A stretch of DNA of 64,000 nucleotides, from positions 62,001 through 126,000 of the forward strand of contig WTGO01000118.1 of assembly GCA_011523515.1 (NCBI GenBank). Reading direction: 5' to 3'. Origin of the DNA: Chloroflexota bacterium (GTDB taxonomy: Bacteria; Chloroflexota; Anaerolineae; Aggregatilineales; Phototrophicaceae). The notes under the pieces were generated by a model. That model was not told the DNA's origin and did no database searches. It worked only from the letters and a program-made list of their open reading frames with translations. Below, in pieces: positions 41,879 through 51,906 of this stretch; the stretch's first letter is position 1; every line of letters begins with the position of its first letter. A program made the position numbers and the translations under genes.

Positions 41879-42448
41879 CTAGTCTGTGGCGAAAGGTTTG
41901 TGCTTGCGGATTTCCGCTTCATTAAAGGAAAAGGCAACCGTCTCCTTGCCCAAGGGATAATCGCGCCGATGCGGATGGCCGTACCAGTCTTCGGGCATGA
42001 GCAAACGCCGCTGATCGGGATGCCCTTCAAAGACGATGCCCATCAAATCGGCGATTTCGCGCTCTAGCCAATTGGCCGCGGGCCAAACCACCGTCGCCGT
42101 CGGCAAGCGCGGATCTTCTTCCGCCGCGAAGGCTTTTATGCGCAGGCGGCGATTGTATAACATCGACAATACGTGATAAGACACTGCGAAGCGTTCTGGG
42201 CGGAATTCGAGCTCGCCGCCGTCAAAGCGTTCTCCATAGTCGTTGGGATAGTAGTCAACCGCGCTGACATCCGAGAGCATGTTGTAGACCAGCCCTGGGC
42301 TGATTCGCAGAAAGTCCAGCACTTCGGGCGTCCGAGCGGCTTCCACCACCAGGGTCGTTTCTCCACGAAATTCCTTGACGTGCAGCAGCGCCTTGCCAAA
42401 GGCATCGCGCGCTTGCTCGACCGGATCTATGGCCGCCGGGATTTCCAT
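41879..42448 (-). CDS. nuoC: NADH-quinone oxidoreductase subunit C
   Basis: ERFAVSYHVLSMLYNRRLRIKAF, WPAANWLEREIADLMGIVFEGHPDQRRLLMPEDWYGHPHRRDYPLG. Confidence 0.95.
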   Translation of the reverse strand: MEIPAAIDPVEQARDAFGKALLHVKEFRGETTLVVEAARTPEVLDFLRISPGLVYNMLSDVSAVDYYPNDYGERFDGGELEFRPERFAVSYHVLSMLYNRRLRIKAFAAEEDPRLPTATVVWPAANWLEREIADLMGIVFEGHPDQRRLLMPEDWYGHPHRRDYPLGKETVAFSFNEAEIRKHKPFATD

Positions 42449-42555
42449 ACTGAAGCAACCTTCCCTGTTGACGCAGCAAAATCCGGCGCCAACGAAAGTT
42501 TAAGTCTATTTGCTACTGATCCATGCCGCCGCAATACTGACTGGCGTATGCACGA

Positions 42556-42684
42556 TCATCCTCGCCCCCCAGGGACAGCGATAAGCGCTGCACTTATCAG
42601 CCAAAGCACAAACCACTTACCCGCGCCTGGTTTTCCAGATATAAGATGGGACAAGCCCCATACTGTAAAAATCAGCCCAATCAT
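42556..42684 (-). CDS. Candidate small membrane protein between nuoB and nuoC
   Basis: MIGLIFTVWGLSHLISGKPGAGKWFVLWLISAALIAVPGGRG (42 aa); its ATG overlaps the TGA of an upstream 18-codon ORF MEGGKMYEEERRRNWLAL (42737-42681). Confidence 0.35.
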   Translation of the reverse strand: MIGLIFTVWGLSHLISGKPGAGKWFVLWLISAALIAVPGGRG

Positions 42685-42763
42685 AAAGCCAACCAATTCC
42701 GTCGACGCTCTTCTTCGTACATCTTGCCACCCTCCATTTGCGGAGTCTAAACCGCGTAATGCT

Positions 42764-43246
42764 CTAAGCCCAGTCGGCGATGCGTTCGCTGCGAACTTTT
42801 TCGTGCAGCGTCAGGATGCCATGCAAAAGCTGTTCAGGCCGCGGCGGGCAGCCCGCGATATAGACATCGACCGGGATGATCTCGTCAACACCCTGCACGA
42901 TGGCGTAGTTATTGTAGACGCCACCGCAGGAGGCGCAGTCGCCCATCGAGATGACCCACCTGGGTTCGGCCATCTGATCATAGAGCTGGCGCACAACCGG
43001 CGCCATCTTGCGCGTCAGACGGCCCGATACGATAAGCAAATCGGCCTGACGGGGCGTGGCGCGATTCAGCTCCATGCCGAAGCGCGACAGGTCGTAACTT
43101 GATGCCTGCGAGCTCATGTATTCGATGGCGCAGCAGGCCAAGCCGAAGAGCAGCGGCCACATCGCGCCCGTGCGCGCCCAATTGACAGCTTGCTCAACCG
43201 TGGTGGTGACAACGCCCATATTTCCGAGCTTGGAACTTACTCCCAT
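42764..43246 (-). CDS. nuoB: NADH-quinone oxidoreductase subunit B
   Basis: [57 protein letters not shown] overlaps the nuoA 3' end. Confidence 0.96.
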   Translation of the reverse strand: MGVSSKLGNMGVVTTTVEQAVNWARTGAMWPLLFGLACCAIEYMSSQASSYDLSRFGMELNRATPRQADLLIVSGRLTRKMAPVVRQLYDQMAEPRWVISMGDCASCGGVYNNYAIVQGVDEIIPVDVYIAGCPPRPEQLLHGILTLHEKVRSERIADWA

Positions 43247-43599
43247 TCCAGACCACCTTTCTTCCACTCGTAGACGAAGCCGACAATCAGAATCACTGTA
43301 AAGACCGCCATGACCACGAGTCCGTACACACCGAGATCACGCATTGATACCGCCCAAGGCAAGAAGAAAATCACCTCGATATCGAAAATGATGAAGAGTA
43401 CCGCCACCAGGTAAAACTTGACGGGCAGCCGCCGTGTTGCCGGTCCGATCGGCTTCATGCCGCTTTCGTAGGGCACCGACTTGCGGTAGGTCGGCCGCCG
43501 CGGGCCAATGACGCGCGAGATATTGGCGATGATCAGCGCCAGCACGACTGAAATGACCAGCAAAGCCGTGACGGGACCAAATTCAAGGACGGTCGACAT
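43237..43599 (-). CDS. nuoA: NADH-quinone oxidoreductase subunit A
   Basis: [17 protein letters not shown]...[23 protein letters not shown]; start [10 protein letters not shown] at 43599 preferred. Confidence 0.95.
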   Translation of the reverse strand: MSTVLEFGPVTALLVISVVLALIIANISRVIGPRRPTYRKSVPYESGMKPIGPATRRLPVKFYLVAVLFIIFDIEVIFFLPWAVSMRDLGVYGLVVMAVFTVILIVGFVYEWKKGGLEWE

Positions 43600-43645
43600 A
43601 CGGACTAAACCATTTGTGCTTTTTGGAACAAATCCAGTCCTAGTG

Positions 43646-43674
43646 AGACTAGCATAGATTTCAGGCAAAATCAA
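43646..43674 (-). promoter_or_regulatory. Sigma70-type promoter for the nuo operon (TTGATT-N17-TAGTCT, extended -10)
   Basis: Minus strand TTGATT TTGCCTGAAATCTATGC TAGTCT upstream of nuoA. Confidence 0.55.
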
Positions 43675-43801
43675 GCAAGCCCGGGGATGGATTTGCGACC
43701 CAGTCTGGAGCGTTTAAGATGAGACTGTGTTGACGGACTGCAATCAATACGGCGCAGGCCAAACAGAAGGCGGACTAGGATAGGGCCGCCAATGGCGAGC
43801 G

Positions 43802-44920
43802 CTATTCCTTCTGCGCGAGCAATCCACTCGCCGCCAGGTATTCCGCAATCTGCCGCGCCATTTCGGCTGTGCCCGCGGCTTTCATGTGAACGCCGTTGAC
43901 CCAGTACTGTTCATCAATTGGCATGGACGCCGCCAGGTCGAAGAACAGTGTGCCCTCGTCATCCGCCAGCCGTCCGACGATGTCGTTGTGTTCATCCACG
44001 CCATCTTGCAAGTGCCGATGGATCATGCCACCACCGCCCGCCTCGGGGAAATCAAGCGGGGAATAAGCCCAGGTCAGCAGCAGCACATCGCTGTTCATAC
44101 CGCGCGCCAATCGAATCATATTGCGCAGGTTGCGCTCAAAGTAGGTCGGCGGATTCGCCCGCATCACTTCGCTGGCCGTCATATCGAAGCCCTCGCACAC
44201 AGATTCAGCGCCGCTAGTGTCCTGATCGCAGCTACGGATCCCGTCTGGACGTTTGAATGTCGAGTCCAATTCGTATGCTACCGGTAGCTCGTAACCCAGC
44301 CGCTTGAGCGCAAAGCGCCACAAGACGCCGGGCGGCAGCGGATCGTCCAGATCGACCCAATAACCTTTGCCTGTATTCAAGCCGTCGTAGAAGTCCGGGT
44401 CCGTCAAGCGTACGCCGACATCGTTGATGCCGTGGTAAATGATGACCAGGTCAGGTTCAAGGTCCGGGATACGCAGCAGCATGTTAACGGCGGATTCCCA
44501 GGTCGAGTATTGGGGGACGCCGGCGTTGATCACTTCGACCTGGTCATAGCCGTAGTCGCGCTGCAGCATCTCCTCCAGCTGGCGCGGATAGGCCAACTGC
44601 CAAAGATCCAGGAATAAGCCGTAGGTGGTCGAGCCGCCGATAGCCACGATGCGATAGACATCGGCCGGCTTGGGCAGCGCGATTTCGGGACCGCGGTATC
44701 CTAGCGAATTGACATGGTCGTGTGCGGTCGACAGCCCGTAGTTGAGGTAGGCCAATCCCTGGAGCAGGGTCTGCTTTTCGTTGATTTCGTCGCGCGAATA
44801 GAGGTAGAGAATCTTCTGGCGCTCGTCGCCGTATCGCGCCAGATAGAAGCGGGCGCCAAGTTCCAGTATCAGCAAGGTGATTACGATTGACGCCAGAATG
44901 ACGGCGATCTTGCTGCGCAT
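43802..44920 (-). CDS. Membrane-anchored SGNH/GDSL hydrolase family protein
   Basis: N-terminal TM; YRIVAIGGSTTYGLFLD (Ser), INAGVPQYST, IIYHGINDVGVR (Asn), VNGVHMKAAGTAEMA (His). Confidence 0.87.
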   Translation of the reverse strand: MRSKIAVILASIVITLLILELGARFYLARYGDERQKILYLYSRDEINEKQTLLQGLAYLNYGLSTAHDHVNSLGYRGPEIALPKPADVYRIVAIGGSTTYGLFLDLWQLAYPRQLEEMLQRDYGYDQVEVINAGVPQYSTWESAVNMLLRIPDLEPDLVIIYHGINDVGVRLTDPDFYDGLNTGKGYWVDLDDPLPPGVLWRFALKRLGYELPVAYELDSTFKRPDGIRSCDQDTSGAESVCEGFDMTASEVMRANPPTYFERNLRNMIRLARGMNSDVLLLTWAYSPLDFPEAGGGGMIHRHLQDGVDEHNDIVGRLADDEGTLFFDLAASMPIDEQYWVNGVHMKAAGTAEMARQIAEYLAASGLLAQKE

Positions 44921-44970
44921 TATTTCGGCGCTCCGCCGGCTCGGAACATCTTGCTGCGGTCAGTCGGCGT

Positions 44971-45001
44971 AAAAAGAGAGGCGCACTGTCGCCAATGCGC
45001 C
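44971..45001 (-). terminator. Intrinsic terminator immediately after rpoB
   Basis: Minus strand GGCGCATTG-GCGA-CAGTGCGCC (9 bp stem with one G:T, GNRA tetraloop) followed by TCTCTTTTT. Confidence 0.85.
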
Positions 45002-45024
45002 CGCTGCATTTTCGCGCTAGCGAC

Positions 45025-48000
45025 TTAGCCGGTTCCCAAGCCGAGCAATCCCGTCTCCGGCTGCGGTCGGCGCGTCTGCTCATCGTATTTGCCGAAGCGA
45101 ATCACATCGCCGCTGCCGGTGATCGCTTCCACCGACAAACCCAGGCTCTGCAATTCCTTGACCAGCACGCGGAAGCTGGTCGGGATACCGGGTTCTTCGA
45201 TCGGCTCGCCTTTGACGATGCTTTCGTAGGTCTTCACACGCCCCTGCACGTCGTCGGATTTTACTGTCAGCATTTCTTGCAGAATATGGGCCGCGCCGTA
45301 GGCTTCCAGCGCCCAGACTTCCATCTCGCCGAATCGTTGACCGCCGAATTGCGCCTTGCCGCCCAGCGGCTGCTGAGTGACCAAGCTGTAGGGACCGGTC
45401 GAGCGGGCGTGGGCCTTGTCTTCGACCAAATGCGCAAGTTTGAGCATGTGCACGTATCCGACCGCGACGTGACGATCGAAGGGTTCGCCCGTCCGCCCGT
45501 CGTACAAGGTCTGCTTGCCATAATGCGGCACGGGCCGGCCGGTTTCGAACATCACGCGATCGGCTATGGCGAAAAGCTCACGATTCGACAGATCATCCGC
45601 CAACTCGATGTCTTCGGGCGCGGTCTGCTGAATCCACAAGCGTATTGAGACATCCAGCGCCTTCAAATCGCGTTCATCTCGTTCTTCGGCTGACAGGTCG
45701 CTGTTGTCGTACACCATGATCTCATCCGGGTCGTAGCCGAATTCTCTCAGGATTTCGGCGGCGGCGACGCGGCGCACATAAATCTCGTCGCGCTCCAGAA
45801 TGATCGCTTCGCTGTCATAGCGGTCGGAATCACCGACTCGTTCAATCAGGTAGGCGCTGATTACGTGCATATCGTCATCGAAATCTTCCGGCGCCATCCC
45901 CACAGTCTCCGCCAGCCGCGCCTGATTTTCCCAGGCGCGCGCGGTCGTGAGCTTCCAAGCCCAGTCGATCATCCAGGCGCGGCCAAGTTCCGCCTGAATC
46001 TCGTGCTCTTTGACCCCGTCAAATACGGGCGTTATGGCGCGGAAGCCCATGCGGTCGGCGGCCCAGCCCAGATGCAGCTCCAAAATCTGGCCGATATTCA
46101 TGCGGCTGGGTACGCCCAGCGGATTCAAGATGATCTCGACCGGGATGCCGCCTTCAACGTAGGGCATGTCTTCGACGGTGACGATCTTGGAAATGACGCC
46201 TTTGTTGCCGTGGCGGCCTGCCATCTTGTCGCCGACTGTCAGCTTGCGGCGCTGCGCCACGCTGACGCGCACCATCTTTTCTACGCCCGCCGGCAGATCC
46301 GGGTGTTCCTCGCGCGTGAAGACTTTGACATCGGTTACTTTGCCGCGGTCGCCGTGAGGCAGGCGCAAAGACGAATCTTTCACTTCGCGCGCCTGCTCGC
46401 CGAAGATGGCGCGCAGCAGCTTTTCTTCCGGCGACAGTTCCTTCTCGCCTTTAGGCGTTATCTTGCCTACGAGAATATCGTTGGGGCCGACTTCGGCGCC
46501 AATACGCACGATGCCGTGTTCGTCGAGGTCCTTCAGCGCGTCTTCGCCGACATTGGGAATGTCGTAGGTGATATCTTCCGGACCCAGCTTGGTGTCGCGG
46601 GCTTCAATCTCATGCTTTTCGATATGAATGCTGGTGAATTTGTCATTACGCAGCATGTCTTCGCTGACCAGCAAGGCGTCTTCGTAGTTGCCGCCGTCCC
46701 AGGACAGGAAGCAAGTCAAGACATCGTGACCCAGCGCCAGGTGTCCGTCGTAGGTCGATGAACTGTCGGCGATGATATCGCCCGGCTTGATCATGTCGCC
46801 CTTGCGCACGACGGGACGTTGGTCGATGCAGGTAGACTGGTTCGAGCGTTCGTATTTGCGCAGCTGGAAGGTCTGCTCCTCGCCGTCTTCCTTGCGGACG
46901 ATCACACGATGGCCTTGCACGCTGATCACTTCCGCGCTGATGTCGGAGACCAAGACCTGGCCGCTGTCGGACGCCGCCTGCCGTTCCATGCCGGTGCTGA
47001 CGACCGAGACATCTGGCGTGAGCAGCGGTACAGCCTGACGCTGCATATTCGATCCCATGAGCGCGCGGTTGGCCGCGTCATGGGACAGGAAGGGAATCAA
47101 GGCGGCGCTAATGCCGACGATCTGGCGAGGAGCGATGTCCATATAGTCGATTCGTTGCGGCGGCACCGACAGGAATCCCTGTTCGAAGCGCCCCGATACG
47201 CGATTGGACACAAATTGCTCATGCTCATCCAGCACGGCGTTGGCCTGGGCGATAATGAATTTGTCTTCGTTGTCTGCCGACAGGTATTCGATGTCGTGCG
47301 TGGCGAAGGGCGTCACCGGCACTTCCTTGATTTTCATGCGCTTGAGCCGGGTGACCACCTTCTTGTCGATGACCGTGCCTTCTTCAATGGCGACCTTGCC
47401 CTTGCTGTTTTCGATGTCGTCGCGCAGTGCGCGCCCGATCAAGTTGGGATCGGTCACTGCCATCATGCTGGTGACTTTGCGGTAGGGCGTTTCGATGAAG
47501 CCCAGTTCATTCACGCGCGCGTAGCTGGCCAAGCGGCCGATCAAACCGATGTTCGGGCCTTCCGGCGTTTCGATGGGGCAGATGCGCCCGTAATGGCTGT
47601 GGTGAACATCGCGCACGTCAAAGCCGGCGCGCTCCCGCCGCAAGCCGCCCGGACCCAGCGCCGAAAGCGTGCGTTTATGCGTCAGTTCGGACAGTGGATT
47701 GGTCTGCTCCATGAATTGCGACAATTGCGACGAGCCGAAGAATTCGCGCACAGCCGCCACGATGGGCCGGATGTTGACCAGCGAGACCGGCGTCAGTTGT
47801 TCCGCCTCACGGATCGACATGCGCTCTTTGACGACGCGCTCCATGCGGCGCAGGCCGATGCGCAGCTTGTTGCCGATGAGCTCGCCTACGGTCTTGACGC
47901 GCCGGTTGCCCAGATGATCAATGTCATCCTTCGCGCGCCCGCCGTTGTTGATGAGAATCATGTGCTCGACCAGCTTAACGATATCGGACTTTGAGATCGT

Positions 48001-48972
48001 CCGATGCGAGCGGTCGATGACGCCTTCGAGGCCCAGACGCTGGTTGAGCTTATAGCGTCCGACGCGCTCCAAATCGTAGCGCCGCTGGTCGAAGAGCTGG
48101 CCGGCCAGGTACTCGCGCGCGTTGTCCAGCGTGGGCGGATCGCCGGGGCGCATGCGGCGGTAAAACTCGATCAGAGCCACCTCGGCCAGGGTCTGGTTTT
48201 TCTTGACCTCCCATACCGGCTCATTCTTGATAGAGCTCTCGATAAATTTGTGCGCTTCGTTGTTGTCGATCTCGGCGAATAGCGCCAGGATCTCGTCGTC
48301 TTCGCCGGTTTTGATGGGCGACGCCGATGCCGGCAAGCCGTCGTCGACAGCCGCCAGCGCTCGCAGCAGGATGGTGACCGGAATCGTGCGCTTGCGATTG
48401 AACTTGATGGTGATGTAGTCGGTCTTCTTGGTTTCGAATTCCATCCAGGCGCCGCGATCGGGAATCAGCTTGGCGTTGGAGAGCAGGCGTCCGGTGGTGC
48501 GGTCTTCTTCGGCGTCAAAATAGACGCCGGGCGAACGGATCAGCTGGCTGACGACCACGCGCTCGGTACCATTGATGATGAAGGTGCCCTTTTCCGTCAT
48601 CAGCGGGAATTCGCCCATGAAGATATCCTGGCGGATAATCTCGTCACCCTGCTCGTGATTCACCAAGGCGACTTCCACGTAGAGCGGGGCCGCGTAGGAC
48701 ATATCGCGCTCTATGCACTCTTCTTCGTCATATTTGGGATCTTCAAAGTAGGGCTTGAGGCCGAATTCCTGCGCCTGCGGATGGTTGCCCGGGAAGTAGA
48801 GAGACAAATTGCTGTTGAAACTCTGGATCGGATTGATCTCGTCGAATAGCTCCAGCAGCCGGCCCCCATAGAGGAAGTCTTCAAAAGACTTCAACTGGAT
48901 ATCAATCAGCGAGGGCAGTTCCTGAATCTCAGTCGTTCGCGCATAATTCTTCACATTATAATACTGTTTCAA
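45025..48972 (-). CDS. rpoB: DNA-directed RNA polymerase subunit beta
   Basis: 1315 aa; [30 protein letters not shown]-type motif ([20 protein letters not shown]), [42 protein letters not shown]. Confidence 0.98.
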   Translation of the reverse strand: MKQYYNVKNYARTTEIQELPSLIDIQLKSFEDFLYGGRLLELFDEINPIQSFNSNLSLYFPGNHPQAQEFGLKPYFEDPKYDEEECIERDMSYAAPLYVEVALVNHEQGDEIIRQDIFMGEFPLMTEKGTFIINGTERVVVSQLIRSPGVYFDAEEDRTTGRLLSNAKLIPDRGAWMEFETKKTDYITIKFNRKRTIPVTILLRALAAVDDGLPASASPIKTGEDDEILALFAEIDNNEAHKFIESSIKNEPVWEVKKNQTLAEVALIEFYRRMRPGDPPTLDNAREYLAGQLFDQRRYDLERVGRYKLNQRLGLEGVIDRSHRTISKSDIVKLVEHMILINNGGRAKDDIDHLGNRRVKTVGELIGNKLRIGLRRMERVVKERMSIREAEQLTPVSLVNIRPIVAAVREFFGSSQLSQFMEQTNPLSELTHKRTLSALGPGGLRRERAGFDVRDVHHSHYGRICPIETPEGPNIGLIGRLASYARVNELGFIETPYRKVTSMMAVTDPNLIGRALRDDIENSKGKVAIEEGTVIDKKVVTRLKRMKIKEVPVTPFATHDIEYLSADNEDKFIIAQANAVLDEHEQFVSNRVSGRFEQGFLSVPPQRIDYMDIAPRQIVGISAALIPFLSHDAANRALMGSNMQRQAVPLLTPDVSVVSTGMERQAASDSGQVLVSDISAEVISVQGHRVIVRKEDGEEQTFQLRKYERSNQSTCIDQRPVVRKGDMIKPGDIIADSSSTYDGHLALGHDVLTCFLSWDGGNYEDALLVSEDMLRNDKFTSIHIEKHEIEARDTKLGPEDITYDIPNVGEDALKDLDEHGIVRIGAEVGPNDILVGKITPKGEKELSPEEKLLRAIFGEQAREVKDSSLRLPHGDRGKVTDVKVFTREEHPDLPAGVEKMVRVSVAQRRKLTVGDKMAGRHGNKGVISKIVTVEDMPYVEGGIPVEIILNPLGVPSRMNIGQILELHLGWAADRMGFRAITPVFDGVKEHEIQAELGRAWMIDWAWKLTTARAWENQARLAETVGMAPEDFDDDMHVISAYLIERVGDSDRYDSEAIILERDEIYVRRVAAAEILREFGYDPDEIMVYDNSDLSAEERDERDLKALDVSIRLWIQQTAPEDIELADDLSNRELFAIADRVMFETGRPVPHYGKQTLYDGRTGEPFDRHVAVGYVHMLKLAHLVEDKAHARSTGPYSLVTQQPLGGKAQFGGQRFGEMEVWALEAYGAAHILQEMLTVKSDDVQGRVKTYESIVKGEPIEEPGIPTSFRVLVKELQSLGLSVEAITGSGDVIRFGKYDEQTRRPQPETGLLGLGTG

Positions 48973-49153
48973 GGCAGAGCTCCTTGGATGAATAGCTGAC
49001 CTAGCTGAGCTGACTGGATGAAAACAACAAGAACCCCCTACCCCGCCACGTGGCGACGCAAGGAACAGCTAACGCGCATACAACACAGATAGTGCCTATG
49101 ACCGAATGTCATGTATCCAATAAATTGTGACAGCAAGAGGACTGCAAGCCTGT

Positions 49154-49183
49154 AGTGTACGACATGCAATTAGGTCTTGTCAA
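49154..49183 (-). promoter_or_regulatory. Sigma70-type promoter for rpoB (TTGACA-N18-TACACT)
   Basis: Minus strand TTGACA AGACCTAATTGCATGTCG TACACT; about 175 nt leader before the rpoB ATG. Confidence 0.7.
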
Positions 49184-49297
49184 GGTGTACCTTACACTAG
49201 ACCATTCGTTGAAGATGCTGATCAAAATGATAACATAGCAGTCCGCGGTTGCAAGCCCCTGTTAACTCTCTGCCACGAACATAAGAAAGTCGAATTG

Positions 49298-50110
49298 ATG
49301 ACAGAAGACGCCAATCGACGTCAACAACGACCAAAGGTGCGGGATCATGTGCAGCAACGCTTTGGCGATGTCGCCGCCAATTATCGCACGAGCCGAGTTC
49401 ACGCCTCGGGCCAAGACCTCGATCTGATGGCTGATGCGGTCGCGCTCAACGCAAACATGCAGGTGCTGGATGCTGGCTGCGGCGCCGGCCATACCTCGCT
49501 CGCCTTTGCCCCGAGGGTCGCGCAGGTAATTGCCTGCGACTTCACCGGCGCCATGCTCAGGCAGGCGCGGGCCTTGGCGCGGGAACGCGGCATCGACAAT
49601 ATCGAAACCAAGCTGGCCGATGTCGAGAACCTGCCCTTCCCCGCGCGCAGCTTTGATCTGGTGGTCACGCGCTACAGCGCGCATCACTGGCAGCGGCCGG
49701 AACGAGCGCTGGCAGAGTTCCGCCGCGTGCTTGGGCACGAGGGCGTCTTCCTCATCAGCGACATCATGGCGGGGGAAGATTACGCCCAAGACACATTTCT
49801 ACAGACCATTGAGCTGCTGCGCGATCCGTCGCACGTGCGCGACTATCGCATTTCCGAGTGGCGAGCGATGCTGTCCGCCGCCGGCTATTGCAGCGAAGTA
49901 CTGCTGAGATTTGACCTGAGGCTGTATTTCGATACCTGGACGCGGCGGATGGCGACGCCGCGGCAGAATGCAAACATGATTCTTTCGCTGTTCAGCGGAG
50001 CGCCGGCGGAAATCCGGAGCAGCTTCAGCTTGCGGGAGGACGCGGCGGCAGGCGAGTTGAGCTTCACGATTCCGGGAGCGGTCATTCGCGGGACTGTGAA
50101 GCGGGATTAG
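49298..50110 (+). CDS. SAM-dependent methyltransferase (class I)
   Basis: NMQVLDAGCGAGHTSLAFAPRVAQVIACDFTGAML, NLPFPARSFDLVVTRYSAHHW; internal start MTEDANRRQQ preferred. Confidence 0.9.
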   Translation: MTEDANRRQQRPKVRDHVQQRFGDVAANYRTSRVHASGQDLDLMADAVALNANMQVLDAGCGAGHTSLAFAPRVAQVIACDFTGAMLRQARALARERGIDNIETKLADVENLPFPARSFDLVVTRYSAHHWQRPERALAEFRRVLGHEGVFLISDIMAGEDYAQDTFLQTIELLRDPSHVRDYRISEWRAMLSAAGYCSEVLLRFDLRLYFDTWTRRMATPRQNANMILSLFSGAPAEIRSSFSLREDAAAGELSFTIPGAVIRGTVKRD

Positions 50111-51753
50111 CTCAACCCCTGCGCTTCCAGAAATTCGGTATAGTCGCCGTGGAATTCGCGCAGCGCGCCGGCGCGAATCTCGACCAAGCGGTCAACGGTC
50201 TGGTCGAGGAAGTAGCGGTCGTGTGAGACGATCAGCACAGTTCCCTCAAAATCATCCAGCGCGTCTTCCAGCACTTCTACCGAGGCGATGTCGAGATTGT
50301 TGGTGGGCTCGTCGAGCAGGAGCAGGTTCGGCCGCCGCAGCACGACCAGCGCCAGCTGCAAGCGGCTGCGCTCGCCGCCGGACAGCGACCGAATGGATTG
50401 GCGCGTTTGCTCGTAGCTGAAAGCCATACGCAGCAGAAAGTTGACGGCGGTGGCTTCGCTGCTGTTCTGTATATTGCGGATAAGATCCAGCGGTGCGCGG
50501 TCCAGCCAGTTGTCCAGGGTCTGGTGCTCCTGCGAGTAGTAGCCGACGCGTATGCTGGGCCCCAGCTTGATCTCACCTGCAAGCGGCTGCAGCTCACCGA
50601 GGATCAGGCGCAGCAGCACCGTTTTGCCGGCGCCATTGGGGCCGATGACGCCGACCCGCTCGCCATGGCGCAGCAGCAAGTCCGCATCCTGAATCAGCGG
50701 TTGATCGGCGAATGCGACTGAGACAGCGACCAGTTCCAGCACTTTCTTGCTGCCGCGCCAGCCGTCGACCTTGAAGTCCATCAACCTGGCGTCGGCCACT
50801 TTTTCGATGATTTCGCCGCGTTCTTCCATCTGATCCAGCTGACGGCGCCGCTGCCGCGCGGCCAGCATGTGCTTGCGGCTCAGCACCTGTTTGGCCCAGC
50901 GTTCAAAGCGTTCGATCATGGCTTCAAGGCGCGCGATCTCCTTCTGCTGCGTGACATATTGCTGCTGCTGACGCAGGCAGCGCAATTCCTTCTCGTTGAT
51001 GTAATAGGAATAATTGCCGTGATAAATCGTGAGCTTGCCCGCCGCCAATTCCACGGTCTGCGTCGCCACCTCGTCCAAGAGGTAGCGGTCATGGGAGATG
51101 ATGACGACGCACTTGGGATAATTGAGAATGAAGCGCTCAAGTTGATTTTTGCCAGCCATATCGAGATGATTGTCGGGTTCATCCAGCAGCAGTATGTCGG
51201 GGGCAGATACGGCCAGCCGCGCCAGCGCCACCATCTTTTTCTGGCCGCCGGAAAGCGCAGCCGTGGGCAGCGAGTAATCGTCCGCGCTGAAGCCCAGCAT
51301 CGCCAGCAACTCGCGCACATGGCTAGCGTGCCGGTTGCCGTTCATCGTTTCAAAGCGCAGGAGTTCCGCCTCAAGCTCGGCCAGCGTATGCGCCAGCAGC
51401 GACTCATCGCCGTAGACTTGCGGATCGGCCAATTGCGCTTCAATTGCGCTGAGCCGGTCTTCCGCCTCCGCCAATTCCGGCGGCTTGACCAGCGCAGTTT
51501 CGATCAAGGTCATGTCGGGAGGCAGGGTAATATCCTGTGGCAAGTGACCGATGCGAAGGCCGCGTTGGGCCGTGATATGTCCGCGATCCGGCTCAATCTC
51601 GCCCAGGAGCACTTTGAGCAAAGTCGACTTGCCAGCGCCGTTGGGCCCAACCAAAGCGATACGATCGCGGTCGCCGATGGCCCACGACAAGTCGCTATAC
51701 AATTCGGTTCCCGCGAAATTCACGGTGATGTTGTTGACCTGCAGTACCCGCAC
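50107..51753 (-). CDS. ABC-F family ATPase
   Basis: Two NBDs: LVGPNGAGKSTLLKVLLGE / VIGPNGAGKTVLLRLILGE, LSGGQKKMVALARL / LSGGERSRLQLALV; GTG start (VRVLQVNNITVNF) at 51753 preferred because the ORF-track start overlaps the divergent gene. Confidence 0.93.
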   Translation of the reverse strand: MRVLQVNNITVNFAGTELYSDLSWAIGDRDRIALVGPNGAGKSTLLKVLLGEIEPDRGHITAQRGLRIGHLPQDITLPPDMTLIETALVKPPELAEAEDRLSAIEAQLADPQVYGDESLLAHTLAELEAELLRFETMNGNRHASHVRELLAMLGFSADDYSLPTAALSGGQKKMVALARLAVSAPDILLLDEPDNHLDMAGKNQLERFILNYPKCVVIISHDRYLLDEVATQTVELAAGKLTIYHGNYSYYINEKELRCLRQQQQYVTQQKEIARLEAMIERFERWAKQVLSRKHMLAARQRRRQLDQMEERGEIIEKVADARLMDFKVDGWRGSKKVLELVAVSVAFADQPLIQDADLLLRHGERVGVIGPNGAGKTVLLRLILGELQPLAGEIKLGPSIRVGYYSQEHQTLDNWLDRAPLDLIRNIQNSSEATAVNFLLRMAFSYEQTRQSIRSLSGGERSRLQLALVVLRRPNLLLLDEPTNNLDIASVEVLEDALDDFEGTVLIVSHDRYFLDQTVDRLVEIRAGALREFHGDYTEFLEAQGLS

Positions 51754-51906
51754 TTTGCGATCCGCCGCCTGCCTTGCTGCTGTGCCGCGAGGATAGCACA
51801 ATTGCGCGCTCGCTTGGATAGCGCAGGGCAACAGCGAGCATAGTCGATTATCATAAGACATGCGACGGAGCGCCGCCATGCAGCCTGTAAAAGAGAGCTG
51901 ACCCGC

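Noticed and set aside
45865-48282. Plus-strand ORFs opposite rpoB (298 aa, 391 aa)
   Set aside because: Shadow frames; the rpoB reading is certain.
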